Source: an uncultured Treponema sp. (GTDB taxonomy: Bacteria > Spirochaetota > Spirochaetia > Treponematales > Treponemataceae). From it: a stretch of DNA of 64,000 nt. Under the pieces are notes generated by a model. The model saw nothing but the letters and a program-made list of their open reading frames with translations. It had not been told where the DNA came from and made no database searches. The first letter of the stretch is position 1. Each line of letters starts with the position of its first letter. The stretch spans positions 1 through 64,000 of the forward strand of contig ONPD01000006.1 in assembly GCA_900319625.1 (NCBI GenBank), written 5' to 3'. A program made the translations under genes and the position numbers. Positions 43,293 through 51,968 of this stretch are shown here, piece after piece.

Positions 43293-44249
43293 ATGAGAGC
43301 AATTAAAAAGACAGCACTTTTAGCATCACTTTTCCTGACTTTTTCTGCGGCCCTGAATGCCCAGGAACAAAAACAGCAGACTTATATCGAGCTTAAGACA
43401 GAAAATCTCCCGGAAATAAAAAGCCTTATCCCGCGAAGGGAAAACGTTCTTTTTGAACAGTTCAATGAAATTGTAGGTCAGAACTTCAGGAAAACCTTTG
43501 CCGGCGAGACTCCGGAATATTCCTTTTTCCGTTACACAAATAACGAAAAATTCACCTTTCAGGAGCTCTGTGCCAGACTGAATATAAATCAGGATACAAT
43601 AGCGACCCTCAATTCAATTGCCAGTAAGGATGATGATTTACGCGGTAAAAGCCTGATTATTCCCACAGTTCAGGGACTTTTTATTGCCCTGGACAGCGGA
43701 AAAAACGACATAGAAGTGCTTCTTCAGCAAAATTATAAAAATCAAAACTTAACAAAAGGCAGTTTGTATTATAAAATTAATGGACGTAATTTTGTTTTTA
43801 TACAGGGAAAAAGATTTGAGCCCACAGAAAGGGCCTTTTATCTTGATTCCGCTTTTACGCTTCCGCTGTCCAAAGATTCCTTTACGGTATCTTCGGAATT
43901 CGGAAAGAGGAAAAATCCTTTTTCCGGCCAGATAAAGGACCACAACGGAATAGATCTTGCAGCCCCAGAAGGAACTCCTGTATATGCAATAAAGGACGGA
44001 GACGTTGCCTACGTTGTCCCGAACGATCCTGTTTTCGGAAATTACATAATTCTGAGCCACGACCACGGAAAACAGACCAGCGTTTATGCCCATCTTTCAA
44101 AGATGATTGTAGAGCAGTATCAGTTTGTAAGAAAGGGTACTGTAATCGGCTTTGTAGGACACACAGGTCAGGCAACAGGAGATCACCTGCACTTTGAAAT
44201 CCGCCAGGGCGGCAAGGTTCAGAATCCCCGCGACAGAATAAATTTTTAA
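43293..44249 (+). CDS. M23-family peptidoglycan metallopeptidase with LysM-like region
   Basis: 318 residues. A Sec signal peptide (ALLASLFLTFSAALNA) is followed by a LysM-like segment (~85-130: TFQELCARLNINQDTIATLNSI...GKSLIIPTVQG). The C-terminal lysostaphin/M23 domain has HNGIDLAAPEGTPVYAIKDG (zinc His and Asp) and HLHFEIRQGG (zinc His). All zinc residues are present, so it is likely an active endopeptidase acting in the periplasm. ATG 43293 is preceded directly by GTG 43290; a TATTAT box is seven bases upstream. The next gene follows after nine bases. Confidence 0.88.
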   Translation: MRAIKKTALLASLFLTFSAALNAQEQKQQTYIELKTENLPEIKSLIPRRENVLFEQFNEIVGQNFRKTFAGETPEYSFFRYTNNEKFTFQELCARLNINQDTIATLNSIASKDDDLRGKSLIIPTVQGLFIALDSGKNDIEVLLQQNYKNQNLTKGSLYYKINGRNFVFIQGKRFEPTERAFYLDSAFTLPLSKDSFTVSSEFGKRKNPFSGQIKDHNGIDLAAPEGTPVYAIKDGDVAYVVPNDPVFGNYIILSHDHGKQTSVYAHLSKMIVEQYQFVRKGTVIGFVGHTGQATGDHLHFEIRQGGKVQNPRDRINF

Positions 44250-44258
44250 AGGTTTTTG

Positions 44259-45254
44259 GTGAAGACTGCAGGATTTATTAAAAAAAGCATTATTTTCTCT
44301 TTTACGCTCGCTCTGACGGCTCAGCTTTGCGCAGAATCCTTCAGAACGGGAAAGCTGCATACTCTTAGCGTAAAGCAGGAAATTGATTCCGAGGAACAGC
44401 TTTTTCTTGGCACAAATGAATCTCTTGCAATAAAACTGCCGGAAGATAAAACCTTTATCGAAGGAATTGAAATTAAAATGGATATTCCTGAGGCAATCGC
44501 CTACTGGCAGGACTGCGTTGCCTGTTCAGTTTATAACAAAATTTCCCCTGCCCCGGCTGAAAATCAAATTGACTATTCTGGCTCCCGGGCCTTTGTCAGC
44601 ACACTGCCGGGAAGACTATCCTGGGTTCTGCAGGTGCCCCTTAAAAAAGAAAACAGTCTGAAACAGAATCAGTATACAACGCTGATGGATTCAGTTCTTG
44701 ATTTTGCTGACGGCATTATTTTTCTGCGCCTTCAGCCTGTTATGAAGGGCGTTCCTGAAGAAGCAATGGAATCAAAAATCAAGTTGACTGTAAAGCCGAT
44801 TCTAACTGATAAGGGAGAGCTTAAGCTGACTCTTGCAAGCGCCGGTGACAAAAAGCCCGAAAACACAACAATTTATGTTGATGATAAGCTTGTAACTCTT
44901 TCAAAGGCCGGAAAGGCTTTCCTGGATAAGGGAGTGCATAATCTTTCCGTTGTTTCCACCTCTTACAGAAATGAAGTCCGCACCCTCCGAATTGACCGGG
45001 CAAAAACCACAGAGCTGCAGATTGAGCTTAAAAGCATAGAACCGTCCCTCTTTATTTCCGCTCCGGAAGGCACTAAAACCTTCTTAGACGACAAGGATTT
45101 TTCTGCCTTTGGAAAGGAAACTTTCATTGAGGAAGGGGAGCATAAAATCCGCTTTACAGTGGGCGATTATGAAATTGTCCGCACAATCAACGCAATCAAA
45201 GGCAAAACCTACAAGGTAAACTGCTCAGTAGACCTCACAATCACAGAAGAATAA
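44259..45254 (+). CDS. Secreted PEGA-like protein
   Basis: 331 residues with a Sec signal peptide (IKKSIIFSFTLALTAQLCA). The last ~130 residues include two repeats typical of PEGA-type surface modules (TTIYVDDKLVTLSKAGKAFLDKGVHNLSVVS; SLFISAPEGTKTFLDDKDF...FIEEGEHKIRFTVGDYE). The N-terminal part is beta-rich and unassigned. Start codon GTG 44259 is best spaced from AAAGG (TTG 44256 also possible). It is probably co-transcribed with the M23 peptidase and may be periplasmic or outer-surface. Confidence 0.7.
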   Translation: MKTAGFIKKSIIFSFTLALTAQLCAESFRTGKLHTLSVKQEIDSEEQLFLGTNESLAIKLPEDKTFIEGIEIKMDIPEAIAYWQDCVACSVYNKISPAPAENQIDYSGSRAFVSTLPGRLSWVLQVPLKKENSLKQNQYTTLMDSVLDFADGIIFLRLQPVMKGVPEEAMESKIKLTVKPILTDKGELKLTLASAGDKKPENTTIYVDDKLVTLSKAGKAFLDKGVHNLSVVSTSYRNEVRTLRIDRAKTTELQIELKSIEPSLFISAPEGTKTFLDDKDFSAFGKETFIEEGEHKIRFTVGDYEIVRTINAIKGKTYKVNCSVDLTITEE

Positions 45255-45337
45255 GAAATATCAAAAATTCTTAAGATTTTTTCAGAATTTTCATTTTTAA
45301 ATTAAAGTTTTTCCACCATACTCCCGATATTATAAAT

Positions 45338-45420
45338 GTCAGGGACATTTTCCCCTCCCACCCATGTCCCTGGCTGCCTGATTAAGGCATGGCGCTGATA
45401 CATTCAGCGCCTTTTTTTTT
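45338..45420 (+). ncRNA. Candidate three-hairpin small RNA with C-rich loop
   Basis: A transcript of about 80 bases can be drawn. Hairpin 1 is GTCAGGGACAT paired with ATGTCCCTGGC (11 bp, one G-T), with a 15-base pyrimidine-rich loop containing CCCCTCCC (45349-45363). Hairpin 2 is TGCCT-GATTA-AGGCA (45375-45389). Hairpin 3 is GGCGCTGA-TACAT-TCAGCGCC (45391-45411) plus nine Ts, a strong terminator. A -10-like box (TATTAT 45328-45333, or TATAAA 45331-45336) sits at the right place for a start near 45338-45340; no good -35 is seen. The loop is complementary to GGGAGGGG-type ribosome sites. It could instead be only the terminator of the upstream gene. Confidence 0.55.
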
Positions 45421-45479
45421 GTCCTGATTGGATTTTCGCTGGTATTTTTGCAAGTCTTTTCTATAATAGAAAAAAACGC

Positions 45480-45485
45480 TATAAT
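45480..45485 (+). promoter_or_regulatory. -10 box just before PBP1A start
   Basis: TATAAT ends eight bases before the ATG at 45494. A second TATAAT lies at 45462-45467. No ribosome site precedes the ATG. Either box would give a very short or no leader. Confidence 0.45.
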
Positions 45486-45493
45486 TACACACT

Positions 45494-48061
45494 ATGAAAA
45501 AAATTCAGAGAGCTCCACTTATCATTTCCGCTCTTTTACTTTTGTGCGCAGTAGGCACAGGTGCGGGACTTGGAGCAGCGCTAGCATCAACTAAGAATAT
45601 AATTGATTCAGAATATATAACAGAATTTGAAACAGCCCTTCCTACAAAGCTTCTGGACATCAACGGTGAAGTGATTACAGAATTCGCATCTGATGAGAAA
45701 CGAGAAATCATTGATTATCAGCACCTTCCTCAGCATCTGGTTGACGCCCTGATTACACGAGAGGACCGCGTTTTCTTTGCCCACAGCGGCTTTAACTTCA
45801 AGGCAATTATGCGAGGCGTTGTAGGTATTCTTACCGGACGCTCTCTTGGTGGTGGTTCTACCCTGACCCAGCAGATTGCCGGAACCCTCTACTGCGACCG
45901 AAACGATAAATCAGTTACACGAAAGCTTAAGGAGCTCTGGTGGGCCATTCAGATGGAACGCCGCTATTCTAAGAACGAGATTCTTGAGCTTTACCTCAAT
46001 AAGATTTACTTTGGCGGCGGAACTTACGGTGTAAACGCAGCCTCAAAATACTACTTTGGGCACGGAGCAACAGAAATTACTCCGGCAGAAGCTGCAATCC
46101 TGGTTATCCAGCTTTCTAACCCGGCTTTTTACAATCCTTTTGACCATCCTAACCGCGCAATGGACAGACAGAAAAACGTCCTTGATTCAATGGTTGCCCA
46201 GAACTTCATCACAAAAGAAGAAGCGGAAGAATCCTTCAACGATTTCTGGGCTGATTTTGACTACACAAGAACTTCATCATCTGCTTACCTTATGAGAGAT
46301 GACAAGGCTCCCTGGTTCAGTGAATACGTTCGCCGCGAACTTGGCAGCATGATTTATGGTTCTGACGATATTTACACAGGCGGATTTACAGTAAATACAA
46401 CATTAAACCTTGCTCATCAGAAAATTGCCCAGGACGTAATGGAATTTTACATCAAGGATGCAAACCGCCGCTATAAAAATGAGCACTCAGCAAAGGCAAA
46501 CGTAGCATACGGAACTTACGTACCTATTACCGAAATGCTGGCCCTGCTTTTTAATATCCAGAGTCTTAAGGTAAGTGAGCAGAGAAACGAGCTTGTAGCA
46601 AACAATGAATTCATCAACAAGGTAAATCCTGTTCTGGACATCATTTCGATGATTAACGGCTCGGATAAGCTAAAAACAAACATCATTAACCGGGCAACAG
46701 CAATTTCAAAGCAGGCAGATGAAAAGACAACTATTGAAGGTTCTATGGTTGCCCTTGACCACGAAAACGGATATATCGATGCTCTTGTCGGTGGAAGCAA
46801 GTTTGACCAAGAAAATCAGTTTATCCGCGCAACCCAGGCTAAGGTTCAGCCGGGTTCAACCTTCAAGCCTCTTTACTACTCTGCCGCAATTGATTCCCGA
46901 AAATTTACTCCGACAACTTTGATTTCTGACTCGCCGGTTGTATTCCACACGGCAGACGGAAAGCCTTATATTCCTTTGAACTTCAAGGGTGAATGGGAAG
47001 GTGATGTTACTGTTTACCGCGCCCTCACCCGTTCTATGAACGTTCCTTCCCTTAAGGTTCTTGATGGAATCGGATTTGAAGCCGCAATCAACCGGGCTGT
47101 TGCCCTTCTTGGAATTTCTAAAGAAGAGCTTCCTAGCCGAGCCTTTGTTCCGGGCTATCCTATTGGTCTTGGCGTTTGTTCAGTACGTCCTATAGAAATG
47201 GCTCGTGCCTACGCAATCTTTGCTAATGGCGGTAGAGAAGTTACTCCTATGGCAATTCGCACTGTTGAAGATAAAAACGGAAACGTAATTTTGAATCCGG
47301 AGCTTGAAATCAGAAAGGCCCAGGCCGCAAAGGGTGATAAGATTCAGGTTATCTCACCACAGACAGCTTATGTTATGGTTAAGCTTCTTGAGCAGACTGT
47401 ATTCAACGGCGGTACCTTGAGCGCCCAGAGCTGGCACTTTGATTATCACGACGAAAAAGGAAAGAAATACACAATGCCTGCCGGCGGTAAAACCGGTACA
47501 ACCCAGAACTGGGCAGATGCCTGGACATGTGGATTTACACCTTATTATGCAGCTGCATTCTGGTTTGGTTTTGATAAGCCAGGCCAGTCACTTGGTTTGA
47601 ATATTACAGGTGCCACCCTTGCCGGTTATGCCTGGGGTAAATATTTTGATCTGGTTCACAAGGACTTGCCTTTGAAGCAGTTCAGTCGTCCTGTTGAAGG
47701 TCTTGTTGAAGCTACGGTATGTTCTGTCAGCGGAAAAATCCTTACAGACGGCTGCGGCGACCACAAAACAACTCAGTGGTACCTTGAAGGAACCCAGCCT
47801 ACAGAAATCTGTCCTGTTCATTCAAGTCAGTCTAACTCAATTATTGCCATCAGTCGTCTTGAAAAGGAAATGTATAAATCAGGTCAGAGATATAATGTCA
47901 GCATAGAAAAGAATCCTCTCAAGCTGAACCTGGACTTCCTCAATTCAAACTATGTAGCACCACGACGTAAAACAGAGGATTTTACAGCTGAGGAAAGCGA
48001 AAATACTGGCGCTAAAACAAATCAGACTGTAGAATATGACTATAACTATCTGATGGAATAA
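45494..48061 (+). CDS. Bifunctional class A penicillin-binding protein (PBP1A type)
   Basis: 855 residues, anchored by an N-terminal TM helix (~9-30). A glycosyltransferase (GT51) domain has EDRVFFAHSGF and GGSTLTQQIAGTLYC with the catalytic Glu. A transpeptidase domain has SxxK in QPGSTFKPL (~454), SxN in SMNVPSLK and KTG in GGKTGTTQN. The stretch between ~300 and 420 is an insert of unusual, helical, charged character. It builds and cross-links peptidoglycan on the outer face of the inner membrane. A ParB-like gene follows after 29 bases. Confidence 0.95.
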   Translation: MKKIQRAPLIISALLLLCAVGTGAGLGAALASTKNIIDSEYITEFETALPTKLLDINGEVITEFASDEKREIIDYQHLPQHLVDALITREDRVFFAHSGFNFKAIMRGVVGILTGRSLGGGSTLTQQIAGTLYCDRNDKSVTRKLKELWWAIQMERRYSKNEILELYLNKIYFGGGTYGVNAASKYYFGHGATEITPAEAAILVIQLSNPAFYNPFDHPNRAMDRQKNVLDSMVAQNFITKEEAEESFNDFWADFDYTRTSSSAYLMRDDKAPWFSEYVRRELGSMIYGSDDIYTGGFTVNTTLNLAHQKIAQDVMEFYIKDANRRYKNEHSAKANVAYGTYVPITEMLALLFNIQSLKVSEQRNELVANNEFINKVNPVLDIISMINGSDKLKTNIINRATAISKQADEKTTIEGSMVALDHENGYIDALVGGSKFDQENQFIRATQAKVQPGSTFKPLYYSAAIDSRKFTPTTLISDSPVVFHTADGKPYIPLNFKGEWEGDVTVYRALTRSMNVPSLKVLDGIGFEAAINRAVALLGISKEELPSRAFVPGYPIGLGVCSVRPIEMARAYAIFANGGREVTPMAIRTVEDKNGNVILNPELEIRKAQAAKGDKIQVISPQTAYVMVKLLEQTVFNGGTLSAQSWHFDYHDEKGKKYTMPAGGKTGTTQNWADAWTCGFTPYYAAAFWFGFDKPGQSLGLNITGATLAGYAWGKYFDLVHKDLPLKQFSRPVEGLVEATVCSVSGKILTDGCGDHKTTQWYLEGTQPTEICPVHSSQSNSIIAISRLEKEMYKSGQRYNVSIEKNPLKLNLDFLNSNYVAPRRKTEDFTAEESENTGAKTNQTVEYDYNYLME

Positions 48062-48090
48062 AAAGGATTGATAAGGCGGCGAAAAAGAGA

Positions 48091-48501
48091 ATGCTGGTTG
48101 CGATTAAGGATATTAAGATAAAGAAAAGAGTTCGCAAAGATTTAGGTGACCTTGAAAACCTTAAGGACAGCCTGAGAACTTATGGTCTTTTAAATCCTAT
48201 TACCCTCAACAGCCGCTATGAACTTATTGCCGGAGAACGACGCCTTACAGCCGCAACTCAGCTTGGCTGGACAAATATTCAGGCAAATATTGTTGATAAC
48301 CTCACCGAAGTTGAACAGCTGGAAATGGAAATTGAAGAAAACAACCAGCGCAAAGAGTTCACTGATGAAGAGCTGCTTAAAGGATATATGAGGCTGGAAA
48401 GGCTGAGAAATCCGGGATTCTTTTACAGAATATTTTTGTTTATAAAGAAAATTATTCGAAAAATTATTGATTATTTTGCAAAAAATAAACCTAAGAAGTA
48501 A
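48091..48501 (+). CDS. ParB-like nuclease-domain protein with membrane-binding tail
   Basis: 136 residues. Residues ~1-100 match the ParB N-terminal (sulfiredoxin-fold) domain: LRTYGLLNPITLNSRYELIAGERRLTAATQLGW, including the GERR nucleotide motif. No HTH or dimerisation domain follows. The protein instead ends in a hydrophobic/basic segment (FFYRIFLFIKKIIRKIIDYF), which looks like an amphipathic membrane anchor. It lies 29 bases after the PBP1A gene, so it is probably co-transcribed with it. In ParB the domain binds CTP; whether this one does is unknown. The C-terminal tail argues against a role as a standard chromosome ParB. Confidence 0.7.
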   Translation: MLVAIKDIKIKKRVRKDLGDLENLKDSLRTYGLLNPITLNSRYELIAGERRLTAATQLGWTNIQANIVDNLTEVEQLEMEIEENNQRKEFTDEELLKGYMRLERLRNPGFFYRIFLFIKKIIRKIIDYFAKNKPKK

Positions 48502-48504
48502 ACG

Positions 48505-48540
48505 AAAAATGCTCCCGCAGAGAATCTGCTACGCATTTTT
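48505..48540. terminator. Bidirectional terminator between convergent genes
   Basis: AAAAATGC (48505-48512) pairs with GCATTTTT (48533-48540), with an inner GCAGA-GAA-TCTGC hairpin. It has T-runs on both strands and serves the ParB-like gene and rlmJ. Confidence 0.8.
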
Positions 48541-48552
48541 GCCTTACAATTA

Positions 48553-49470
48553 TTAGATTCCCTTACGAATTATATTCTTTACAAAATCCAAATCTCTTAA
48601 AACCTCTTCTTCCAACTTCCAGGGAGCGTTCAGCACCAGCATGCCGCTGCCGTAGAGGCGGGGGGGATTTTTTTCGCTGGCCTCGTATTCTTTCAGGGAC
48701 ATTTCCTTGTGGGCATCTTTTGAAGCTACCTCAAGGCGCAGGTCTGCGATTTCTATGTTGGCGTTAATGGCGCGGGCAGATTCAGTAATTTTTTCCAGCA
48801 TATTATTTATTTCTGATTCACGGTGGGCTAAAAGCGGATACCAGAGCATGATGATTCCGTTTGACCACTTTTTATTTACGGCGCAGATTGTGTCGGCAAC
48901 GTCGCGGTAATCAGAAGCTTCTTCGTAGCTTGGGTCTATAAGAACGGCGCCGCGTTTTGTTTTAGGTGGCGTAAGGGCCTTAAGCATTTCAAAGCCGTTT
49001 CGGGCGTGAATCTGGATTTGGCGGCAGGCAGCCTGGCAAAATGGTGATTTTATCATATTGCGGCGCAGGTTTTCAATTTCCTGAGGATGTAGCTCGGAAA
49101 GAACCATATAGTCGCAAGAGCGTAGCAGGAGGCGGCCGATTTCTGGCGAGCCTGGATATAAGTTTTTTGAGGTGTATTTTTCGATTAAAGAAAGATAAGC
49201 GCTTAGGAGGGGATGCGAGCCAGAAAATTCATTTTGATGGGGTAAATCACGGGGGATTTTTCCTAAAAGGCGCATTATCCCCTGGGCGGCTTCACCAGTC
49301 TTTTCAGCGCGGTTATCCATAAGGTCGTAGAGGCCGCTGGCCGAGTGAGTGTCAAAATAGGTGTAAGGCTTGTCCTTTTTGTTAAGGGAGATAAGAACGC
49401 CGGTCAGAGTGAGGTGCTTTAAAATGTCTGCGTGATTTCCCGCGTGAAAGGCGTGCTGATAGCTTAGCAT
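48553..49470 (-). CDS. rlmJ: 23S rRNA (adenine(2030)-N6)-methyltransferase RlmJ
   Basis: 305 residues; a SAM-dependent methyltransferase acting on 23S rRNA. The N-terminal block LSYQHAFHAGNHADILKH and TYFDTHSASGLYDL are diagnostic of RlmJ. The N6-adenine motif is VLIDPSYEEASDY, where DPSY stands in for the usual DPPY. It overlaps the 3' end of nadE by seven bases. Confidence 0.92.
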   Translation of the reverse strand: MLSYQHAFHAGNHADILKHLTLTGVLISLNKKDKPYTYFDTHSASGLYDLMDNRAEKTGEAAQGIMRLLGKIPRDLPHQNEFSGSHPLLSAYLSLIEKYTSKNLYPGSPEIGRLLLRSCDYMVLSELHPQEIENLRRNMIKSPFCQAACRQIQIHARNGFEMLKALTPPKTKRGAVLIDPSYEEASDYRDVADTICAVNKKWSNGIIMLWYPLLAHRESEINNMLEKITESARAINANIEIADLRLEVASKDAHKEMSLKEYEASEKNPPRLYGSGMLVLNAPWKLEEEVLRDLDFVKNIIRKGI

Positions 49471-51500
49471 TTTAACTCGCTCTCCAGTTCGTCGATTTCC
49501 TTAAGCCAGACTGAGGCAGAAGCATCGCTTGGCATTCGCCAGTCCCCGCGAGGAGAAAGGTTAATTGTTCCGACTTTTGCGCCGTCGGGCATGCAGGAAC
49601 GCTTGAACTGCTGGCTGAAAAAGCGGCGGTAAAAGGTTCTAAGCCATTTTAGGAGGGTGGCGTCGTCGTAAGTGCCTGTGCCACCTTCCTGCGCGGCAGG
49701 GCCTCCTAAGCCGGCGTTTTTTGCAAGGAAGAAAATCTTTTTCGGGCTGAAACCAAAGCGCAGAAGATAATAGAGATAAAAGTCATGAAGCGCGTAAGGA
49801 CCGACCAGGTCTTCTGTTACCTGACTGATTTTTCCCTCTGTTGGAGGAAGCAGCTCCGGGCTTACCGGGGTTGCAAGGATATCGCGGAGAACAGCTTCGC
49901 ACTCCCCTTCCGCCTCGTCAGCAAACCATTCAACAAGATAGCGTACCAGAGTTTTTGGAACCGAAGAATTTACGCCGTACATGGACATGTGGTCGCCGTT
50001 ATAGGTGCACCAGCCCAGAGCCAGCTCAGAAAGGTCTCCGGTTCCGATTACAATTCCATTGGTTTTGTTAGCATAATTCATCAGAATCAGAGTGCGGGTG
50101 CGGGCCTGTCCGTTTTCGTAGGTGACGTCGTGCAGGCTTTCATCCTGACCAATATCCTTAAAATGCTGGCGGACAGCGTCGGCAATAGGGATTTCTTTTA
50201 AGGTTACGCCGCATTCTCGTGCCAGCTGGCAGGCATTATTGTAGGTGCGGTCAGTTGTACCAAAACATGGCATTGTGATTGCTGTGATTTTTTCGCGGGT
50301 AAAGCCACAGAGGTCGAAGGCCCGGCAGGTAACAAGAAGGGCCAGAGTTGAATCAAGACCGCCTGAAAGACCAATAACCGCAGACTGACACTTTATGTGG
50401 CGCAGGCGTTTTGCAAGTCCCTGAGCCTGAAGGGTGATAACTTCCTCACAGCGGGAAGTACGGGCAGATTTATCTGACGGGACAAAAGGATGAGGATCAA
50501 TGTAGCGGAGGAGCTTTTCTGCAAAAGCAGATATTCTCTTACCAGCGGAAGTCTTCCTTCCGGCGTCAGAATCCCCTTCCCCCCACAAGTCAACCTCAAC
50601 CGTAACATAATCCGAAGCGAGAGGCGCGTTGTTTGTAGAAAAACCGAAGCTTGTGGTACATCGTCTTTCCTGACAAAGGCGCTCTATATCAATATCAGCA
50701 TAAATTGCCTTTTCCTGGTCAAAAAGCTTCGACTGAGCTAGAATGCTTCCATTCTCGCAAATCAGCTTGTGGCCGGCGAAAACCATATCCTGAGTAGATT
50801 CGTCCTTTCCAGTGTTGGCATAAAGATAAGCGGCAATTAGTTTTGCACTGTGATTTTTTATGAGATTGCGGCGATAATCAGCCTTTCCGATAATTTCGTT
50901 TCCGCCCGAAAGATTTACGATGACGTTAGCCCCATTGAGGGCGTGGCGGATAGAAGGCGGAAGAGGCACCCAGAGGTCCTCGCAAAGCTCGCAGGCAATT
51001 TTAAGCTCAGGATTTGATTTATCGCAGATTAAAATATCAGTTCCAAAAGGAATATCCTCAAAGCCCGCAAAGCTGATAAAGCGGGTTTCCATATTGGGCT
51101 GGAAAGGAGTGAACTGTCGGCGCTCGTAGAACTCGCCGTAGTTTGGAAGGAAAGTTTTGGCAATCAGAGCAAGAAGGCGGCCCTTAAAAATAGCGGCAGC
51201 AACATTGTAAATGCCCTCGCCCTGAGCCAGCGGCAGTCCCACAAAGATAAGACTGTCGAGTCCAGAAGTTTGTGAAATAATAGAAGAAAGCGCCTTTTCT
51301 GCGCCATTCTGCAGGCTTTTCTGAAAAAACAAATCACCACAGGTGTAGCCGGTAATAGAAAGCTCCGGAAAAACGATTATTTTAGCAGCATTTCCAGCCG
51401 CAGCCTTCGCCTCTTCAATTATTTTTTTTGCATTAAAATCACAATCAGCAAGAACAAGTTCCGGGCTAACGCAGGCCCCTCGAATAAAGCCGTAATTCAT
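49464..51500 (-). CDS. nadE: Glutamine-dependent NAD+ synthetase
   Basis: 678 residues, two domains. The N-terminal nitrilase-fold glutaminase (~1-300) has Glu in FPELSITGYTCGD, Lys in KTFLPNYGEFYERR and Cys in ACELCEDLW. The C-terminal synthetase has the P-loop VIGLSGGLDSTLAL. It converts deamido-NAD to NAD with ammonia from glutamine. The length and SGGLDS motif are typical of the long form. The promoter TTAACA-17-TAAAAT (51535-51507) is followed by ATG after six bases, with no ribosome site. Confidence 0.96.
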   Translation of the reverse strand: MNYGFIRGACVSPELVLADCDFNAKKIIEEAKAAAGNAAKIIVFPELSITGYTCGDLFFQKSLQNGAEKALSSIISQTSGLDSLIFVGLPLAQGEGIYNVAAAIFKGRLLALIAKTFLPNYGEFYERRQFTPFQPNMETRFISFAGFEDIPFGTDILICDKSNPELKIACELCEDLWVPLPPSIRHALNGANVIVNLSGGNEIIGKADYRRNLIKNHSAKLIAAYLYANTGKDESTQDMVFAGHKLICENGSILAQSKLFDQEKAIYADIDIERLCQERRCTTSFGFSTNNAPLASDYVTVEVDLWGEGDSDAGRKTSAGKRISAFAEKLLRYIDPHPFVPSDKSARTSRCEEVITLQAQGLAKRLRHIKCQSAVIGLSGGLDSTLALLVTCRAFDLCGFTREKITAITMPCFGTTDRTYNNACQLARECGVTLKEIPIADAVRQHFKDIGQDESLHDVTYENGQARTRTLILMNYANKTNGIVIGTGDLSELALGWCTYNGDHMSMYGVNSSVPKTLVRYLVEWFADEAEGECEAVLRDILATPVSPELLPPTEGKISQVTEDLVGPYALHDFYLYYLLRFGFSPKKIFFLAKNAGLGGPAAQEGGTGTYDDATLLKWLRTFYRRFFSQQFKRSCMPDGAKVGTINLSPRGDWRMPSDASASVWLKEIDELESELKC

Positions 51501-51506
51501 AGGGAT

Positions 51507-51535
51507 ATTTTAGCATAAAATGCGATTAGTGTTAA
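51507..51535 (-). promoter_or_regulatory. nadE promoter, leaderless type
   Basis: Minus strand: TTAACA (51535-51530), 17-base spacer, TAAAAT (51512-51507), six bases, ATG 51500. Confidence 0.6.
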
Positions 51536-51554
51536 TTTTGAATTCTCAGGAAAA

Positions 51555-51968
51555 TTATTCTGAAATGAAAGCAAGATACTCTTTTGGCGACATAATGCGA
51601 ACAGAGGAATGGGAATAATCCGATGAATTACGAGTTACAATCAAATCTGCATTAATTTGTTGAGCAATCTGATGTTGAACAGAATCTTCGAAATCTTTCC
51701 AATCTGAATTGAGGGCATTATAAATACATGATTCATCAACACCAGCAACAGATACAACTTTTAAAAGATTAAGGATTGCATCTTTTGTTTTTCCAGAACT
51801 ATCAAATGACTTTCTTGCTACATAAAAAATATCAGTAATTGAGGCGGCTGAAATATATAAGTCATATCCATGCAAAGAACTTGAAAGCACAGCATCTGAT
51901 TCTTTATAAAAATGAGGATTGGGAAGCATTACGTCAAGTATGATATTGCTATCTACAAAAACAATCAT
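51555..51968 (-). CDS. PIN-domain toxin (VapC-like)
   Basis: 137 residues. It starts with the PIN signature IVFVDSNIILDVMLP (first catalytic Asp, residue 6). Further acidic residues include a Glu near KESDAVL and the late Asp of INADLIVTRNSSDY. PIN toxins are Mg-dependent RNases that cut tRNA or rRNA. It overlaps the antitoxin gene by four bases, the standard toxin-antitoxin arrangement. Confidence 0.88.
   Translation of the reverse strand: MIVFVDSNIILDVMLPNPHFYKESDAVLSSSLHGYDLYISAASITDIFYVARKSFDSSGKTKDAILNLLKVVSVAGVDESCIYNALNSDWKDFEDSVQHQIAQQINADLIVTRNSSDYSHSSVRIMSPKEYLAFISE

Larger units (their letters stand above)
45255..45493. other. 239-base intergenic region with candidate sRNA and PBP1A promoter
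   Basis: Holds a candidate small RNA (45338-45420) and two TATAAT boxes (45462-45467 and 45480-45485) before the penicillin-binding-protein gene. The rest (45255-45325) is AT-rich without recognisable signals. Confidence 0.7.

Noticed and set aside
45338..45420. 4.5S/SRP RNA, 6S RNA or tmRNA
   Set aside because: There is no GGAA-type SRP tetraloop motif, no long open-bubble 6S fold and no tRNA-like ends.
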